Origin: Phialocephala subalpina
Taxonomy: Eukaryota; Ascomycota; Leotiomycetes; Helotiales; Mollisiaceae
DNA length: 64,000 nucleotides
Reading direction: 5' to 3'
NCBI GenBank assembly: GCA_900073065.1
Contig: FJOG01000002.1
Span: 442,800-506,799, forward strand
The translations under genes were made by a program, and so were the position numbers. A model generated the notes under the pieces. It was not told where the DNA came from, did no database searches, and saw nothing but the letters and a program-made list of their open reading frames with translations. The stretch's first letter is position 1. Each line of letters begins with the position of its first letter. Positions 36,115 to 48,496 of the stretch are shown here, in pieces.

Positions 36115-36670
36115 CAACAATCTCGCTTCTTCCCCCTCCCCCTTTCCCTTTTCTCCCTGCGAGCTACATAGAAAACCACACTCCGTCGTTCAAACTGATC
36201 ATCCTCCTCATTTACCAAATACCTTCTCTCCAATACCTCGAAAATTGCATTATTCTTAGCCAACACTTTTGGCTTCACCTCAAAGCCCCCTCTTGAATAT
36301 CACAGCGCAGACGTACAGGTCCACCAACATTGCCTTCAGGAATATGCTCCGAGAAGTAGAAACCAACTCATTCATAATGATATTTTGTAACCCAAAGAGC
36401 AGTCAACACGAACGAAAATCAAACGAAAGGAAAGAAGAAAGTAATTGTCTTCAGAACAATAAGTATCATTCGCTTGAAGGACACTCGGATTATGTAAATC
36501 TTCGATTTTCATTCCGATTTGCAAAGCTATCTCGCAGTAAGGGATATCTCTCTATCTGTACTAGCAATCATAAGACACCAATCATCCATATGTACTCATC
36601 ATACATTCCCTCCCCTTCCCCTCTATCTACCCAACCCCACAACTCCTTCCATTCCAACTCCCATCAAAAT
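36115..36670. other. 3' flank of choline kinase
   Basis: Contains the 3' UTR; 36484-36670 is the part shared with the decayed duplicate at 19510-19698. No other gene. Confidence 0.5.
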
Positions 36671-39359
36671 CTAATAACCAACAAACCTCAACCTCCCCCT
36701 CACCTCCTCCGGCAACTCCTCTTTCTTCACCAACCCCAACCCCACCACATCCCCCCAAAAGAACATCGCCCTATCCTGCGCATAAGCCAAATAATCAAAC
36801 TCATCTTCTTCATCTTCCAGCTCCCCCGCTTCCTTAACACTTTCTCCCGCCGCCAAGGCCTCTGCTTTCATTCCCTCCGGTCTTTTATTTTCATCCTCTC
36901 TCACCCCGGCCCTACCCTTCCCATCGCCCTCATCCCTACCAGTAGAAATCTGACCTGGCTCTTCCGTAATCTGTTCGCCGTTCAGAACTTTGGGCTCAGC
37001 GTCGAGTTCCGGGACTTTGGCTTGAACGATACCCCACGCTACCCATTGTGCGGAATTCGCTATCCTCCAGGTCCGAACTTCTTTCAATAATGCTTGGACT
37101 TGTCGTTCTGTTTCTTTCTCCCGAGCTGCTTCTTCATGACTGTAATCGTAATTCGCACTCGCTCCCAGATCGAGTGTACTACTACTCCCACCTGGTGTCC
37201 TCGAATCCAGATAAAAATCCGAGATCGAGTTCCTACTCATCCCTAACCCATCAATCGCAGACATCTTGGGCGTCGCCGACGCTCTAGGATTAAATTGTGG
37301 TCTATGATTGACATATGAGCGGACGAAACGAGTTTGTTGTTCAAGCATAGGATAGTTGTCTGTGTTACAAGCCCAGGGTTTCGCAGCATCATGGTAGTTG
37401 TAACACCATTCCGTGAAATGGTTTGCGAATTCCAGGCCTGGGGTATTGGCAGAAGCGTACTCGAAATCGATGACTACGAGTTGTTTGTGTGTGTTTTGCG
37501 GTAACAAGAGAGGGGACGGAGCTGAGCCATCGGTTGGTTTCTCGGGGACGAGACGGAGGATGTTGCCGTATTGTGTCTGTGATACCAAAAATTAGCGAGG
37601 GGATGAAAAGGGGGAGGAAGGACGAACATCGTTGTGAGCAAATACTAATCTATCGTTGACACCATTCTTGCCGTAATATTCATCTAGCCATTTACGGTAC
37701 TTGTCGATGGCAGCTTTAAATTTTGGCCATTCGACTCCACAGATGAGTCCTCGTTTTCTCCAAGCTTCCCGATTTCCTTTTCGGCCGCTGAGGATCTCTT
37801 TGTCGAGGTACGAGATTACTTCTTCGCAGCGATCAACCCATTTGTCCCAATTCTTCCAGACGAAGGGTCCTTCTTCCCTCTCGGTCTCTAGAAGGTCGAT
37901 CCCATCATGCAACTCTCGCATCCGCTTCGCAATTTGCTTACTCGTATCTTCGACTCTGAGATCTTCTGCCGTCAAAGTCTGAGCATTAAAAAACTCTTCA
38001 AATCGTCCATTCGTAAACGTCCCAAGTAATCTCGGTCCAATCTTCTTCCTCGCTAACCTCCTTAGGATAGAAAGCTCATTCTCCCGATCAATCAAATGCT
38101 CCACCTGCGGTCCGTAAACCCTCAACAGCAGTTTCGGCGGCGGTTTCGGCGTAAACCCTTTGTGACTTCCATCTTTCTCCTTCGCCGGCAAAGGTAAATC
38201 TTTAGGAGGAGAAACAACATAAACAGCATTCGTCAACGCCCCACTCAACCTCTCGACCTCAATCTCCCCTCCTCTCTCCAACGGCACGCGTCTCCACCCC
38301 TTCAACCTCAACGTATGCGCCAACCTCACAATCTCACTCTTGAAGTTCAGCCATGCTTTGCGTTCCTTCTCAGCTCGTTTACTGGTCGAGAGTGTAACGG
38401 TTTCACCGGAGGATTCGGAAGCGCCGCCCGTGTACGACATTGTTTTCGAGTTGTCGAGTACGACGTCGCAGGAGGGTACGATGGCGTCTCCGTCTTGGTA
38501 TTCGGTGTCTGAGCTGTATACTGCGCCGAGTTTCCTTGCTGATGATCTCCTTCGCGATTTTCCTGGCGTGGTGGGACGGAGTTGTGGTGATAGCATAGGG
38601 AGTCGTTCGTGACCGAAGGAGGACATGTTGTCTTCTAATATCCTTTGCAACTTCTCCAGCGATATTGCGGAGGAATCTGAACTCTGACTCCCGGTCCGCG
38701 GTCTCGATGTATGGCCTTCATTCTCAATCAATTCTTCTCCTCCTCTCCGTTTCGATTTCCTCGCTGCGCGTTTCGCTTTCTCGGCTTGCAACCACTCCGC
38801 TACCTGGGACAGCAATTTATCATGATGATGTTCCCTTTCACCTCCACCACCTCCTCCATGATGTCCATGTCCATGAAGATGCAAATGCGGATGTTTATGT
38901 TTCCCCTCCCCCTCACCATGTCTAGGACTCGGTTGTCCATCACTCGATCCAGTCAACGTCGCTGGAGTCGGTTCATCAAGAGAACTCTGACTCAACAAAC
39001 TCAATCGACTCCCGCTCCCCATCCCACCATGAAAGCTCGGTCTCCCAGTCATCCTCTTATCCGCGACTCCAGCTCTAAACTGCTTATGTCTGCTCGTTTC
39101 GTCGGACGCGGAGGACAGAGGAGGGGTATTTTCCGATTCTGGTTCGGCGATGGAAACCACTGTGTGCGGAGAATTAGCATGTGTCGTGTGACTAGAGAAT
39201 TGGAAACAAAGAGTGTGTGGGGTTGACAGGTGGGAGGGAAAGAAAATAAAGCCACAAACCTTTGACAGGCCCGATCTTAGGACTCATTGGCTCTTCGGTG
39301 TCTTTGTCTTTGAGAGCTGGTCTGAGAGGTAGCTCCCTATCTGAAGGCGTTGCAGACAT
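36671..39359 (-). CDS. Choline/ethanolamine kinase
   Basis: Predicted 845 aa from exons 39359-39260, 39159-37628 and 37576-36671. It phosphorylates choline or ethanolamine in the first step of the Kennedy pathway to phosphatidylcholine/ethanolamine in the cytosol. Visible motifs: LLLRVYGPQVEHLIDRENEL (nucleotide-binding lobe), RLLGTFTNGRFEEF, the catalytic Brenner-type LVFAHNDTQYGNIL (about 538-551, split by an intron after HND), and VVIDFEYASANTPGLEFANH (Asp about 581), the choline kinase signature. The long N-terminus is Ser/Pro-rich with a His/Gly tract (HKHPHLHLHGHGHHGG) and may be regulatory. Fungal homologues are usually 600-850 aa. Its last 41 codons are duplicated at 19.7-19.8 kb. Confidence 0.92.
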
Positions 39360-40584
39360 CGTGGCGCTTTCGAGGATTCCGGACCGGAGCTCTCAACCTC
39401 GCAGATGAGGATCTAGTGAATTCGAGGTTTTGCAGCTGTTTCTCAAGTACCGAAGGTCCGGTTCTGTTCTGGGTGCGAGTTCGTGGTGCCAGATACTTTT
39501 GGAGCTTCCAAAACAATCAACACTCAATCAACGATATGACGACAATCTGCCCACCTTGCCCAATTCTCAAACCCCTCTAGCTCACCGCCGCAATGCAATA
39601 GATAACCAACAAGGACCGTGTACGTTTCAACCACAAATTGTCAAGAAAACTGAATTGTATTGGTATTTCAAGAAGAAGAATCAAATCGAGAGAACAACAG
39701 AAACCCCCGCCAGCGCATCGTCAAAATTACCACACCGGTTCCAAGCTTGGAATTCAAAAACCGACGCCAAGAAAGATCGAAAGCAGGGTCCCGAATAAAT
39801 GACATCGGCAAGTGTGGAAGATCTGCCTATCGACCTATCAGAGGCAATCTTTGTTCCATGAGGTGTGGCTTTATCGTAGAGCTTGGGAGCGGAATGTGGC
39901 TGGGGCATTTCACATGTTTGAAGCCACATGTTGAAGATGTATGAGTGTACTTGAGTACTTAAGGACAGCAGAATAGAACGTGATAAGAATGTATATACGC
40001 GTCTTAAAGGACTGAAATGAAAAGTTGTTCAACATGTATTGAAACTTTCATATTTTCAGAACCCTTCCTCCCATTGTCAAGTATCATTCCTTCTACCAAA
40101 GTGAGAACGAAGGGGTTTCAAGCTCCCAACCTCACATCACAATCGAAAAGTTCAACGTGCGCATCGAGTCTAAGGTCCCTTTTATGTATTCCTTGTTCCA
40201 CTATTTATGCTATCGGTATCTCATCTCATCTCACGTATCATCATCGATCATCCAGTCTTCAGCTACTCCCGGTCACAAAGCTGACCTTCCTTTCGCTCGA
40301 CCCAAAATATTATGCAGCTGGCTGGATTTTAAAGCCCAGCCCGGCACTCTCATCCCTCCATGCAATCATTCCATAGTCTTGACAACAACAAAAGAAAAAG
40401 AAGGAACCAAATCTGACATATCCACAACTTTCGTTCCGAATTCTGGCTCATTCGCAGCAGCACAAGATCCGTCCCAATTCGCAAGTGTTCGCAAGTAAAT
40501 GCACGTGAATTCATCCGTCCCTGAGGTGTTCCAATCCAAACACCACCAACGCCATGCAAATGAAGCGCAGAATGTATGGGGTAA
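39360..40584. promoter_or_regulatory. Promoter region of choline kinase and 3' flank of the MAPKK
   Basis: 1.2 kb upstream of the choline kinase start on the minus strand, running to the stop of the next minus-strand gene. CT-rich and CAA-rich tracts occur but no definable operator. Plus-strand ORFs here are chance. Confidence 0.4.
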
Positions 40585-42605
40585 TCAAGCAGGACTAGCA
40601 GCAGGACTGACGGCGTTGAGCGGAGCCGCGTGTAAAGCAGGCTTCTTGCTCTCACCCATCAGACCCTTCTTCTTGCGCTCAAGGGCATTCTTGACCCATT
40701 CCGCGACTTCGGCATCCTCTGTTCCTCGGCCAGCACCCATCAACTTCTCGTCACCAACTCCACCCGTGTAGGTTGTCTCGGCATTGACATCAGCCAGCTC
40801 TTCATCTTCTTCGGAAATCGTAACGGGCTTCGAGAGCTCGGCGAGCCATGGATGTGCAAGCAAGGCACCATAAGTAGGACGAAGCTTGGGAATCTTGTTA
40901 AGGCAACCCTTGACGAAGTCTCGAGCAGCGACAGAATATCCTTCCTCTGGGAGATCTGGTGGATCACCATCAACGATAGCCTGTATCAACTGTTAGTTGT
41001 GGTACAGATATTCAGATCTCGATAACTTACGCTCAATTGGGAGAAGATATTGTTGTACGTCTCCGGTGGATACGGATATCTTCCCAAAGCACACTCGATG
41101 ATACTCAAACCCAGACTCCAAATGTCGCTTTGGACGCTGTAGGTTCCACCAGCAGCACCAGCTTGAGCCATACCGCCACCGCTAATTCGCTCAGGAGCCA
41201 TGTAAGATTGACAACCAATGTTGGTCTTTGCAATACTGGCCACCAAATTACCACTAACACCAAAGTCACAAATCTTGACTTGGCCCTTCGTGTTGGCCAG
41301 GATATTGGTGGGCTTGACATCGCGATGAATGATGTTGTGGCCATCCTTTAAGGTCTTCAGTCCGCAAGTGGTGGCATAGGTGATTTTTCTCAAAACACTC
41401 TCCGGAACACCATCTCCATAAATCTTATCTACAGAGCCACCATCCATAAACTCGATGCAGATATAGACAGCTCCTTCTTGGAAGAATGCTCCATAGAAGT
41501 CAATAATATATGGACTTAAGCAGCGATGAAGAATATCAAGTTCCATGATGATGGCGGCAAATTTAGCCTCATCAAGCTCAAGTCGAAGCTCCTTCATAGC
41601 CATGATAATACCAGTGGTAGAGCCAGAACCCTTTGGTGACGAGTCAGGTGCCAATTCGCTTTCTGGCAATGGAGTGATAGGCGAATTGGAGAGGTGGGAG
41701 GGAAGTCTGTTGCCAGCCAGTCCGAGACCTGGAACGCGCATCTGAGGTCGAGCATGGCGAACCTTGTAAACGGTGCCATAATTGCCCTTGCCCAGCTCAT
41801 CCAATGTATCGACTTCGTCTAATGAGATGTTGAACTTGCTGCCGGAATTGAATTGTACACCCTGGCTGTTGATAACAGCCTTACCATCAAATCTTAATTC
41901 ACCCTTCTTGGTATCAACATATTTTGAGAACGCGTCGAACGCAGAAGCAGGTTTATCGTTCTGAGGAGCCGAGCCGCCGTTTGTGTTGAGATTTGGTGTG
42001 CTTGTCTCTGCGCCTGGTAGTCCTCCGGGTAGCTTCATTCCTCCGAGTCGTCGCGCAGCTATGCCACCCTTTGTAGGCATCTTAGGAACAGCAGGAGCAG
42101 ACACAAAGTTGTGAGGCTGCGGGCGCATGTTTCCGGGAAGTCGTAATCCAGCAGGAAGTCCTCCGATTGCGGCACCGCCAAATCCAGCTTGTTCCATAGG
42201 TCCCGATCCAGCAGACATTGACTGACCACCCATCTGCGGACGCGATGGAGGTGTACCTTGTCTTGACAAGTGGAAGGCTCTCATCTTCGCCTCGACGCTT
42301 TCGGGTAGAGCCCCTCCAGCACTTCTTTGTGGGCCTCTCATACCGGACAGACTCGATGGTGGCGGGTTGGGTCTTCGGGCGTTTTGTAATAAACCAAGGG
42401 GGGTCGAGGAGGCGGTCATCGAGGGACTGCTTGTAGGTTCGGAGGTAGATCGAAGTGAGGGCATACGAGGGGTATTTGAGGGATCTGGCGAGGGGCTGGT
42501 AGCGGGGGATTCATCATCTGAGTCGTTCAAAATGTCCTCCTCTCCAGCTGCTCGTGGGGAACTTGGGGCTTCTGGACCGTAGTCCTCGCGCTCAGAAGCC
42601 GGCAT
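40585..42605 (-). CDS. PBS2: MAP kinase kinase, HOG pathway (Pbs2 type)
   Basis: Predicted 656 aa from exons 42605-41031 and 40980-40585 (50-bp intron). A long Ser/Pro/Gly-rich N-terminus of about 260 aa precedes the kinase domain: LGKGNYGTVYKVRHA near 271, MAMKELRLEL with the catalytic lysine after an insert rich in Pro/Ser, HRDVKPTNIL near 424, CDFGVSGNL near 445, and activation segment SIAKTNIGCQSYMAPERI with the Ser and Thr of the S-x-x-x-T MAPKK site near 455. SVQSDIWSLGLSIIE follows. The insert between the glycine loop and the lysine and the activation segment fit fungal Pbs2 (osmostress MAPKK that activates Hog1) better than Ste7 or Mkk1. Confidence 0.9.
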
Positions 42606-44949
42606 GATTATTTCTTGGCTCTATGAATGTGGCATGAGCGATTCGAAGGTCGAGCAGTCTTGAAAGCTCGACTGTGGAGATCGCGGAGGCAACGATGTCT
42701 GTTGACAGCGCGTGGTGAGTATGGGGATGCTTGGCAGATGGATATCAAGAGGTTTAGACTGACTTTTGGGGGAACAAATGCCGCAAGCTCCGGTACAGCT
42801 CTGCCAGTGTAGAGGAATTCGAAACGACGGGTTCACGACTCGAGCAGCTTCAATCAACGCTCGTAGGACAATTCGGGTATCGTGTAGGAGGAAGTGTGGT
42901 TGTCGTACCGCAATTGTAATATTGTGGTTGAGCTGGGGAGAAAATTGTTAGGACGAGTCGCCCCGCCAAGAACGAAATGAGTTTGGCCGAGATGGTAATC
43001 GTACCTGAGGCTTTCGAGGGTCTAGCCACTTGCTGGCCGAGAAGATTATTGTTGGAGACGAGCAAGCTTCTGCTTGAGTGTCCGAATTTGACTTTAGCTC
43101 GTTGGTGTAGTGGAAGTGGAAGGCGCGAGCAGTCTGGCTTCCGGATGGTTCTTTTTGAGGTCAACAGATTCCACTTTGCTCTCTGTTGAGTAAAGCGCTT
43201 ATGAAGTTATTTTCGCATTCAATGTCCCCGAACAACTTATCGCAGTGACGAATTGTGGGAAGTTGTCGACAGCGATCCGTACCAGTCGTGCAGGACCCAA
43301 TTCGTAAAGCACTCTTGGAAGAACTTCGAGGTGCAGCGCGATGACGTTGTTGGATTTCTTCTCGATGGAGGGGCTGCTTTCGGAGGGGTGCGAGGGTATG
43401 GATGCAGTGGCTTCAGTGGCTTAGATACTGGAGAAGTCGCTGTGAGTGGCTGTTGATACCCAAATTCGACGTTCAAGGTCCACTGTTGTGGAAAGCACAA
43501 TCACGTTTCAGAACGGCAAGCCACAGTCGACATCTCTGAAGTGTGAGTGGAGTTGTTCCTGAAGGATCAGAACCAGGAGTTATGTACAACAGCTAATCAC
43601 GCTCGACCGCTGAATAATGGGAATAATGTGCAGATACGGGGTTAAGTATAGTGAAGCTGAGTGGCGGTCACGGTTGTCGATGCATGAGATACTCAGCTAT
43701 AGAGCTCATAAGGTTGCTCGTCTGCTCGGAAAACAAAGTAATTGGCCTTCAGGTCAGCATATAAAAAGTATGTTCTGCTGCGCCCTGGACAAAGGAGTGG
43801 CCATGAGACTTTCATGTGCTTAGAACAGACCACTCAGTGATCTTGATACAATCAGATGTACAGCGGACATCGAGCTTGTTAAATCATGATCTTGAACTGC
43901 TGTTTAGCCTTCCACTCTTAACTGGAGGAGCAAATCACGGTTGTGACCATGAGTCGTGCCCGCCTGCTGGGTAACAACGGTCTCCCAATTGAGTTGTAGG
44001 GCTCGAAAGGGGCCTCAGCGACTCTAGCGATCTCCATAGTTAAACTTCGATGGCCAACGACGACAAAAAAAGTATTGTGATCGAGTATAATTCATGTGCA
44101 TATATTTGAGTATAATCAGTTCAAAAGTCATGGTATTCAAGACGACAGCAAAGCCAGAAATGACAAGGCTATATTCATTTCTTGAATCCGTTGTTTCAAC
44201 TTACAGTCGGTCCGGATCCAGCATTGAAGTTCAAAGGGAGCCGAAGGGAGCCGAAGAGACCGGTCCTGATATAGTTTGACAGCTTTGAGTTCGCCCCGGT
44301 ACTTGACCTTGGCAACCTTTCTCGCCCTCGATGATATACTCCATCCGCTGCCAAGAGTCGATGTACTGTAATTTTTTTGCTCCGCCAAGACAAAGTTTCT
44401 ACGGTCAAAAGGTCATTCATCGAGTCTCTACGAAGGTATTACTTCCGAAAGTAGGTAGTACGAAAAGTATCCAGGTTGGCAAGAATATACTGGTTTACTC
44501 GATTGGTCGCTTTACCTTTTAGCTACTCACCTATGCTCGATTGGGAGAGGAGTTGTGTCTGGCCAAGAAATGCCAATGCTGATTCGTCTTTCCCCAAAAG
44601 CGACTTATCAAAAGCTATTCCAAGTCTTGGTGAGTGAAATGCAAGTGAGACCTGGAAAAATCAACCAACCTCTTCTTCCTGTACCTAAGTGAATGGGGAA
44701 TGGGGTGCATATGGCCTCTAGGCCTTCATTGGCACATAGATCAAGTCACCGCCGATACACAACCTTTCCGGGTGCAGGTGTAAGCCAAGAATAGGGTTCT
44801 CGTCGACGGCTCGCCTGAATTTCTAAGAGTCGCCTCTATCTTTCTTCCCCACAGCCTCTACATCCCACCCGTCATCTGGAGGGCTTCAGGGCACAGTCAG
44901 AACTTCGAAAGTATCGCGGACCGTACGGAGCAGGCACCGCAAGGTTTTA
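42606..44949. other. Long non-coding interval, left part
   Basis: The first 600 bp are probably the promoter and 5' UTR of the MAPKK gene. Beyond that are only short ORFs without motifs. With the MITE at 44950 this forms a 3.5-kb interval without a supported gene. Confidence 0.4.
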
Positions 44950-45143
44950 TACTTCGTACTCGGGGTAATAACTCGGGGTAATAACTCGGGGTAATAGTTG
45001 CAAAATCTCCACCAAGCACCCTAACTTAAGCAAGTAACAATTCACAAATTCTGGAAATCTGATTGGGCAATCTCCCCTGCTATTGAGGAAGTCTCTAGAA
45101 GTCTTGGCGCAACTACTTTCGTATTACCCAGAGTACTAAAGTA
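44950..45143. mobile_element. MITE copy 2, with tandem expansion in its left end
   Basis: A 194-bp copy of the element at 1621-1778. The interior (TTGCAAAATCTCCACCAAGC and AATTCTGGAAATCTGATT) is about 90% identical. The left inverted repeat carries three tandem copies of the 13-mer CTCGGGGTAATAA/G, where copy 1 has one. The right end (TTTCGTATTACCCAGAGTAC) is more diverged. TA is at both ends. Confidence 0.8.
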
Positions 45144-46103
45144 CCAGGAACTCTAAATGCAGGTCGTCGTCAGCTACATCGAGAATGGGAGTTTCCAGGG
45201 TTGAGGCGCAGTCCCCTCGATTGGGGGCGAAGATCGTTTGGCACGTCATTGCTGTGGCTGTTACGGTGATCTTCCTTCACCAGCGTCGGAGAGGGAGCTT
45301 TGACAGCGGAGGGTGATCAACCATCGAAAGCAACCTCACGAGCCTGGGCGAGAATGAGCTTTCTGGGCAACTGCTCTCGTGAACCATCTCGAGAACTACC
45401 TAGATGAGCTGTCATAATTTCAGCGAAGAGATCAAAAACCTTGCATATGTGTATCAGATCACTCCTATGTGTATCTCGTATCTTGAAATCAGTATATCTG
45501 TCAGAGAATGAACTGCCTCTTGCTGTAAACCAGTCGGCCCCGAATCCCATTGTGTAGATGATTCAAAGCCACCACTGCAAGGTGCCACGTTAACGGTACT
45601 GCTGAGAGCGATCTATCTTGGCCATTCATCCATTCACTTGCTTGCGTGCTTTGCGAAACTCCAGGTACCAATCACGAAATTCACAGCAGACACGCGTTTT
45701 GACAGCAGACTGGCCAAGGCGACGACCGAAAAGCCTCTTCGAATCACCCACGCGAGAAGAGACTTTGCTAGATCCTTCGAGTTTTCTCCTCATCTGAGAC
45801 ATCGAAAACCCTTTATCAATCTTTCTTTTCGTTCCGTTTGCAGAAAATACGGAAGTAAAATTTCTGCCCACGCCGCTGCCAGCCACCTCAGCTCGTGCCT
45901 TGCTTTTTCGGCTGCCCGCGGGTTGATAACAGCAGGTCTCGCAATCTGCAGACGCCGACCCTACCATCGAGCATTGCGTACCTTGCTGGACCAAACCCTT
46001 CGTACAACATAACAAAGAGGGTGCACCCTCAATCCCTCGTCGCACACTCACCACATCGGAAGGAGGCCGTCAATCCCCATTCATCATCCCGGGTCGCACA
46101 GCA
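45144..46103. promoter_or_regulatory. Upstream region of the AEC transporter
   Basis: No supported gene; a 124-codon plus ORF (45638-46012) lacks motifs and probably lies in the 5' UTR/promoter. Confidence 0.35.
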
Positions 46104-48018
46104 ATGGGTATCTTCACAAACCCAACGTCGTTCCGGCTCAACGCCATTGTTGCAGGCAACGAGGCTGCTCCATCCATCGCCACGCGCTCGCTGAAGCTCT
46201 TCTCGAATATCTCCGCGAGAGGAAATAACCATGATTCGCATCCACCGCTGGGACATTTGATTCTGTTGGTGTTTGAGGCGGTGATGGAGGTTGTGTGTGT
46301 CAGTCTGCCTGGTTATATTGTTGCGAGGCAGGGCATGTTCGATGCGGACAATCAGAAGTTTGTGGCCAATTTGAACGTGGCTCTATTCACACCATGCCTG
46401 AGTACATACAGCTTCAATCGTTCTGCCAAAGGGAAATGCTAACTGGAGATAGTCTTCACGAAGCTGGCGTCGCAATTGACTGCGGATAAGTTGCTGGAAC
46501 TGGCTGTCATTCCAGTAATCTTCGTCGTGCAGACTGCAGTATCATACTTCGTTTCTATTGTCGTTTCCAGACTTTTTGGATTTGGCAAGAGACCTGCGAA
46601 CTTTGTGACTGCTATGGGAGTAGGTACATATCTTGCTGTGGCATGACTCTATGCTAACAATCACAGGTCTTCGGAAACTCGAACTCTCTACCCATCTCCC
46701 TCGTCATTTCATTGTCGCAGACAATCAGCGGATTACATTGGGACAACATTCCTGGAGATAACGATGACGAGGTTGCAGCGCGAGGTATTCTATACTTGTT
46801 GATCTTTCAACAGCTTGGACAGCTCGTACGATGGAGTTGGGGCTACCACGTTCTTCTCGCACCGGCCGAGAAGTACGACGAGAGCGACGGCTCAGACATC
46901 GAAGGAGGCAGATACCGAGACGAACCCGAATTGATCGCTGGCTTGGACGGAGGAAATGATGAGTACGAGCGAGCAAACGGAAATGGGACAGCTTCATCAA
47001 ATTCTTTTGAGTCTGGTGGTAGGACCCCCGTTACTAGTGCTCCGTACGCAGGCTCAATGGATTCAGATGAGGAAGATCCCAGAAAGATCCCAGATCTACT
47101 CCCTACACCAGCCAACGGAAACGTCTTTCCCAGCGATCGATCAAATGGCAACATCACCTCTTTCCCAAGCATCCGCACTGGTTCCGCAGACGAGGAATGG
47201 GACGTTCCAGAGGGAATCAAGGGCATTATCCCCACGATTAAGCTCAAGACAAGACGCGGAGCTCGTTTCGTCAACCAGAAAGTTCAAAAGACTTCCCAAA
47301 AGGCTTTTCACGGTCTGCCTGAGCCCTGCCAAACAGTCCTGAGCAGGATCTACTCCGGTCTTTCCCGATTCCTCGGAGGCCTCTGGGAGTTCATGAACCC
47401 ACCTCTCTGGGCCATGTTGGTCGCCGTTATCGTCGCTTCGATCCCCAAGCTCCAACACCTCTTCTTCGCCGATGGTTCCTTCATCGCCAACTCCGTTACT
47501 CGAGCCATTGGCCAATCTGGCGGCGTCGCTGTTCCTTTAATCTTGGTTGTTCTAGGTGCAAACCTAGCTCGCAATACCCTTCCCCAGGAAGCACACGACG
47601 AGACGTCTGAGGAGAACCAGATTGGCACAAAGCTCCTGATTGCATCCCTGATCTCCCGCATGCTCCTCCCAACCCTGATCATGGCACCTCTCCTCGCTCT
47701 TATGGCGAGATACGTCCCAGTCAGCATTCTCGATGATCCAATCTTCGTCATTGTCTGTTTCTTGCTTACAGGGGCACCGAGCGCGTTGCAATTGGCACAG
47801 ATCTGCCAGATCAACGGCGTGTACGAGGGTGTGATGAGTAAATTGCTCTTCCAGAGCTATGTTATTTGGTATGTCGCTCACCCACACCCCAATCCCATTT
47901 CTTCCACTCCGAACCCCCTTGCTAACTGGCATGCAACAGGATTCTCCCCTCAACACTCATCCTCGTCATGTGTGCTCTCGAGGTCGTGGAATGGGCTCAA
48001 GCAGCAAATGCGGTCTAG
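46104..48018 (+). CDS. Auxin efflux carrier family (AEC) membrane transporter
   Basis: Predicted 581 aa from exons 46104-46401, 46453-46619, 46667-47868 and 47940-48018. N-terminal helices (HLILLVFEAVMEVVCVSLPG, NLNVALFTPCLIFTKLAS) and a second block (NFVTAMGVFGNSNSLPISLV) match the fungal AEC/PIN-like family, with the conserved F-x-N-x-x-x-L-P motif. A long acidic hydrophilic loop (about 215-370; YDESDGSDIEGG, DSDEEDPRKIPD) separates them from a C-terminal helix bundle (WAMLVAVIVASIP, VAVPLILVVLGANLAR, LIASLISRMLLPTLIMAP, PIFVIVCFLLTGAPSALQLA) that ends LPSTLILVMCALEVVEW. Ten-helix carriers split by a central loop are typical. It likely sits in the ER or plasma membrane; the substrate is unknown. 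Confidence 0.88.
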
Positions 48019-48496
48019 AATTGCGGTCGAATTTCATTTGTCAAGTACATAAGGCGGTCTTGTATCGATACTGAATGAGAATACAAAGCGGTCATAAAGG
48101 GCTTCGGTTGCACACAAAGCTGGCAGGACATCGTACAGCAAGCATGGCGTTGGGGATTTTGCGTTTGGCTTTTGGTCCTGGGGCTGGGACTCGGTTGTTT
48201 GTGAGATAGGGGAAAATTGTTCATACGAATAAACTGAAAATTAGAAGATATCCCTTTCGTATTGTTTTGCACATAGGAATGAAGATACCATGCGATGCAA
48301 TGAGCTATCGGCTAAGCTTTATTGAATGCCTTGATTTGTTTAATGTCTACAGTGATGGCTGTTTGGGCGAGCGATACTGCAGGGCTAGCTCCTAGCTCCA
48401 GATCAATCCAAGTCCGCCCCAAGTAATGTATGGGCAAGCGATACTTTACAACCAGGTCCCAGCCCCAGCTCAATGAGTTCATATACCTGTCTATAT
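48019..48496. other. Convergent intergenic spacer
   Basis: 478 bp between the AEC gene stop and the stop of the Rad51-like gene on the opposite strand. No coding signal seen. Confidence 0.4.

Noticed and set aside
36269..37090. 273-codon plus ORF opposite choline kinase
   Set aside because: It is antisense to a well-supported gene and consists of low-complexity Pro/His/Ser-rich sequence mirrored from the coding strand.
38711..39226. 171-codon plus ORF
   Set aside because: Antisense shadow of the Ser/His-rich N-terminus of choline kinase.
43960..44050. Possible 5S rRNA fragment (CTCCATAGTTAAAC resembles a conserved 5S stretch)
   Set aside because: Similarity is limited to about 14 bases; the internal control region and the rest of the gene are missing.
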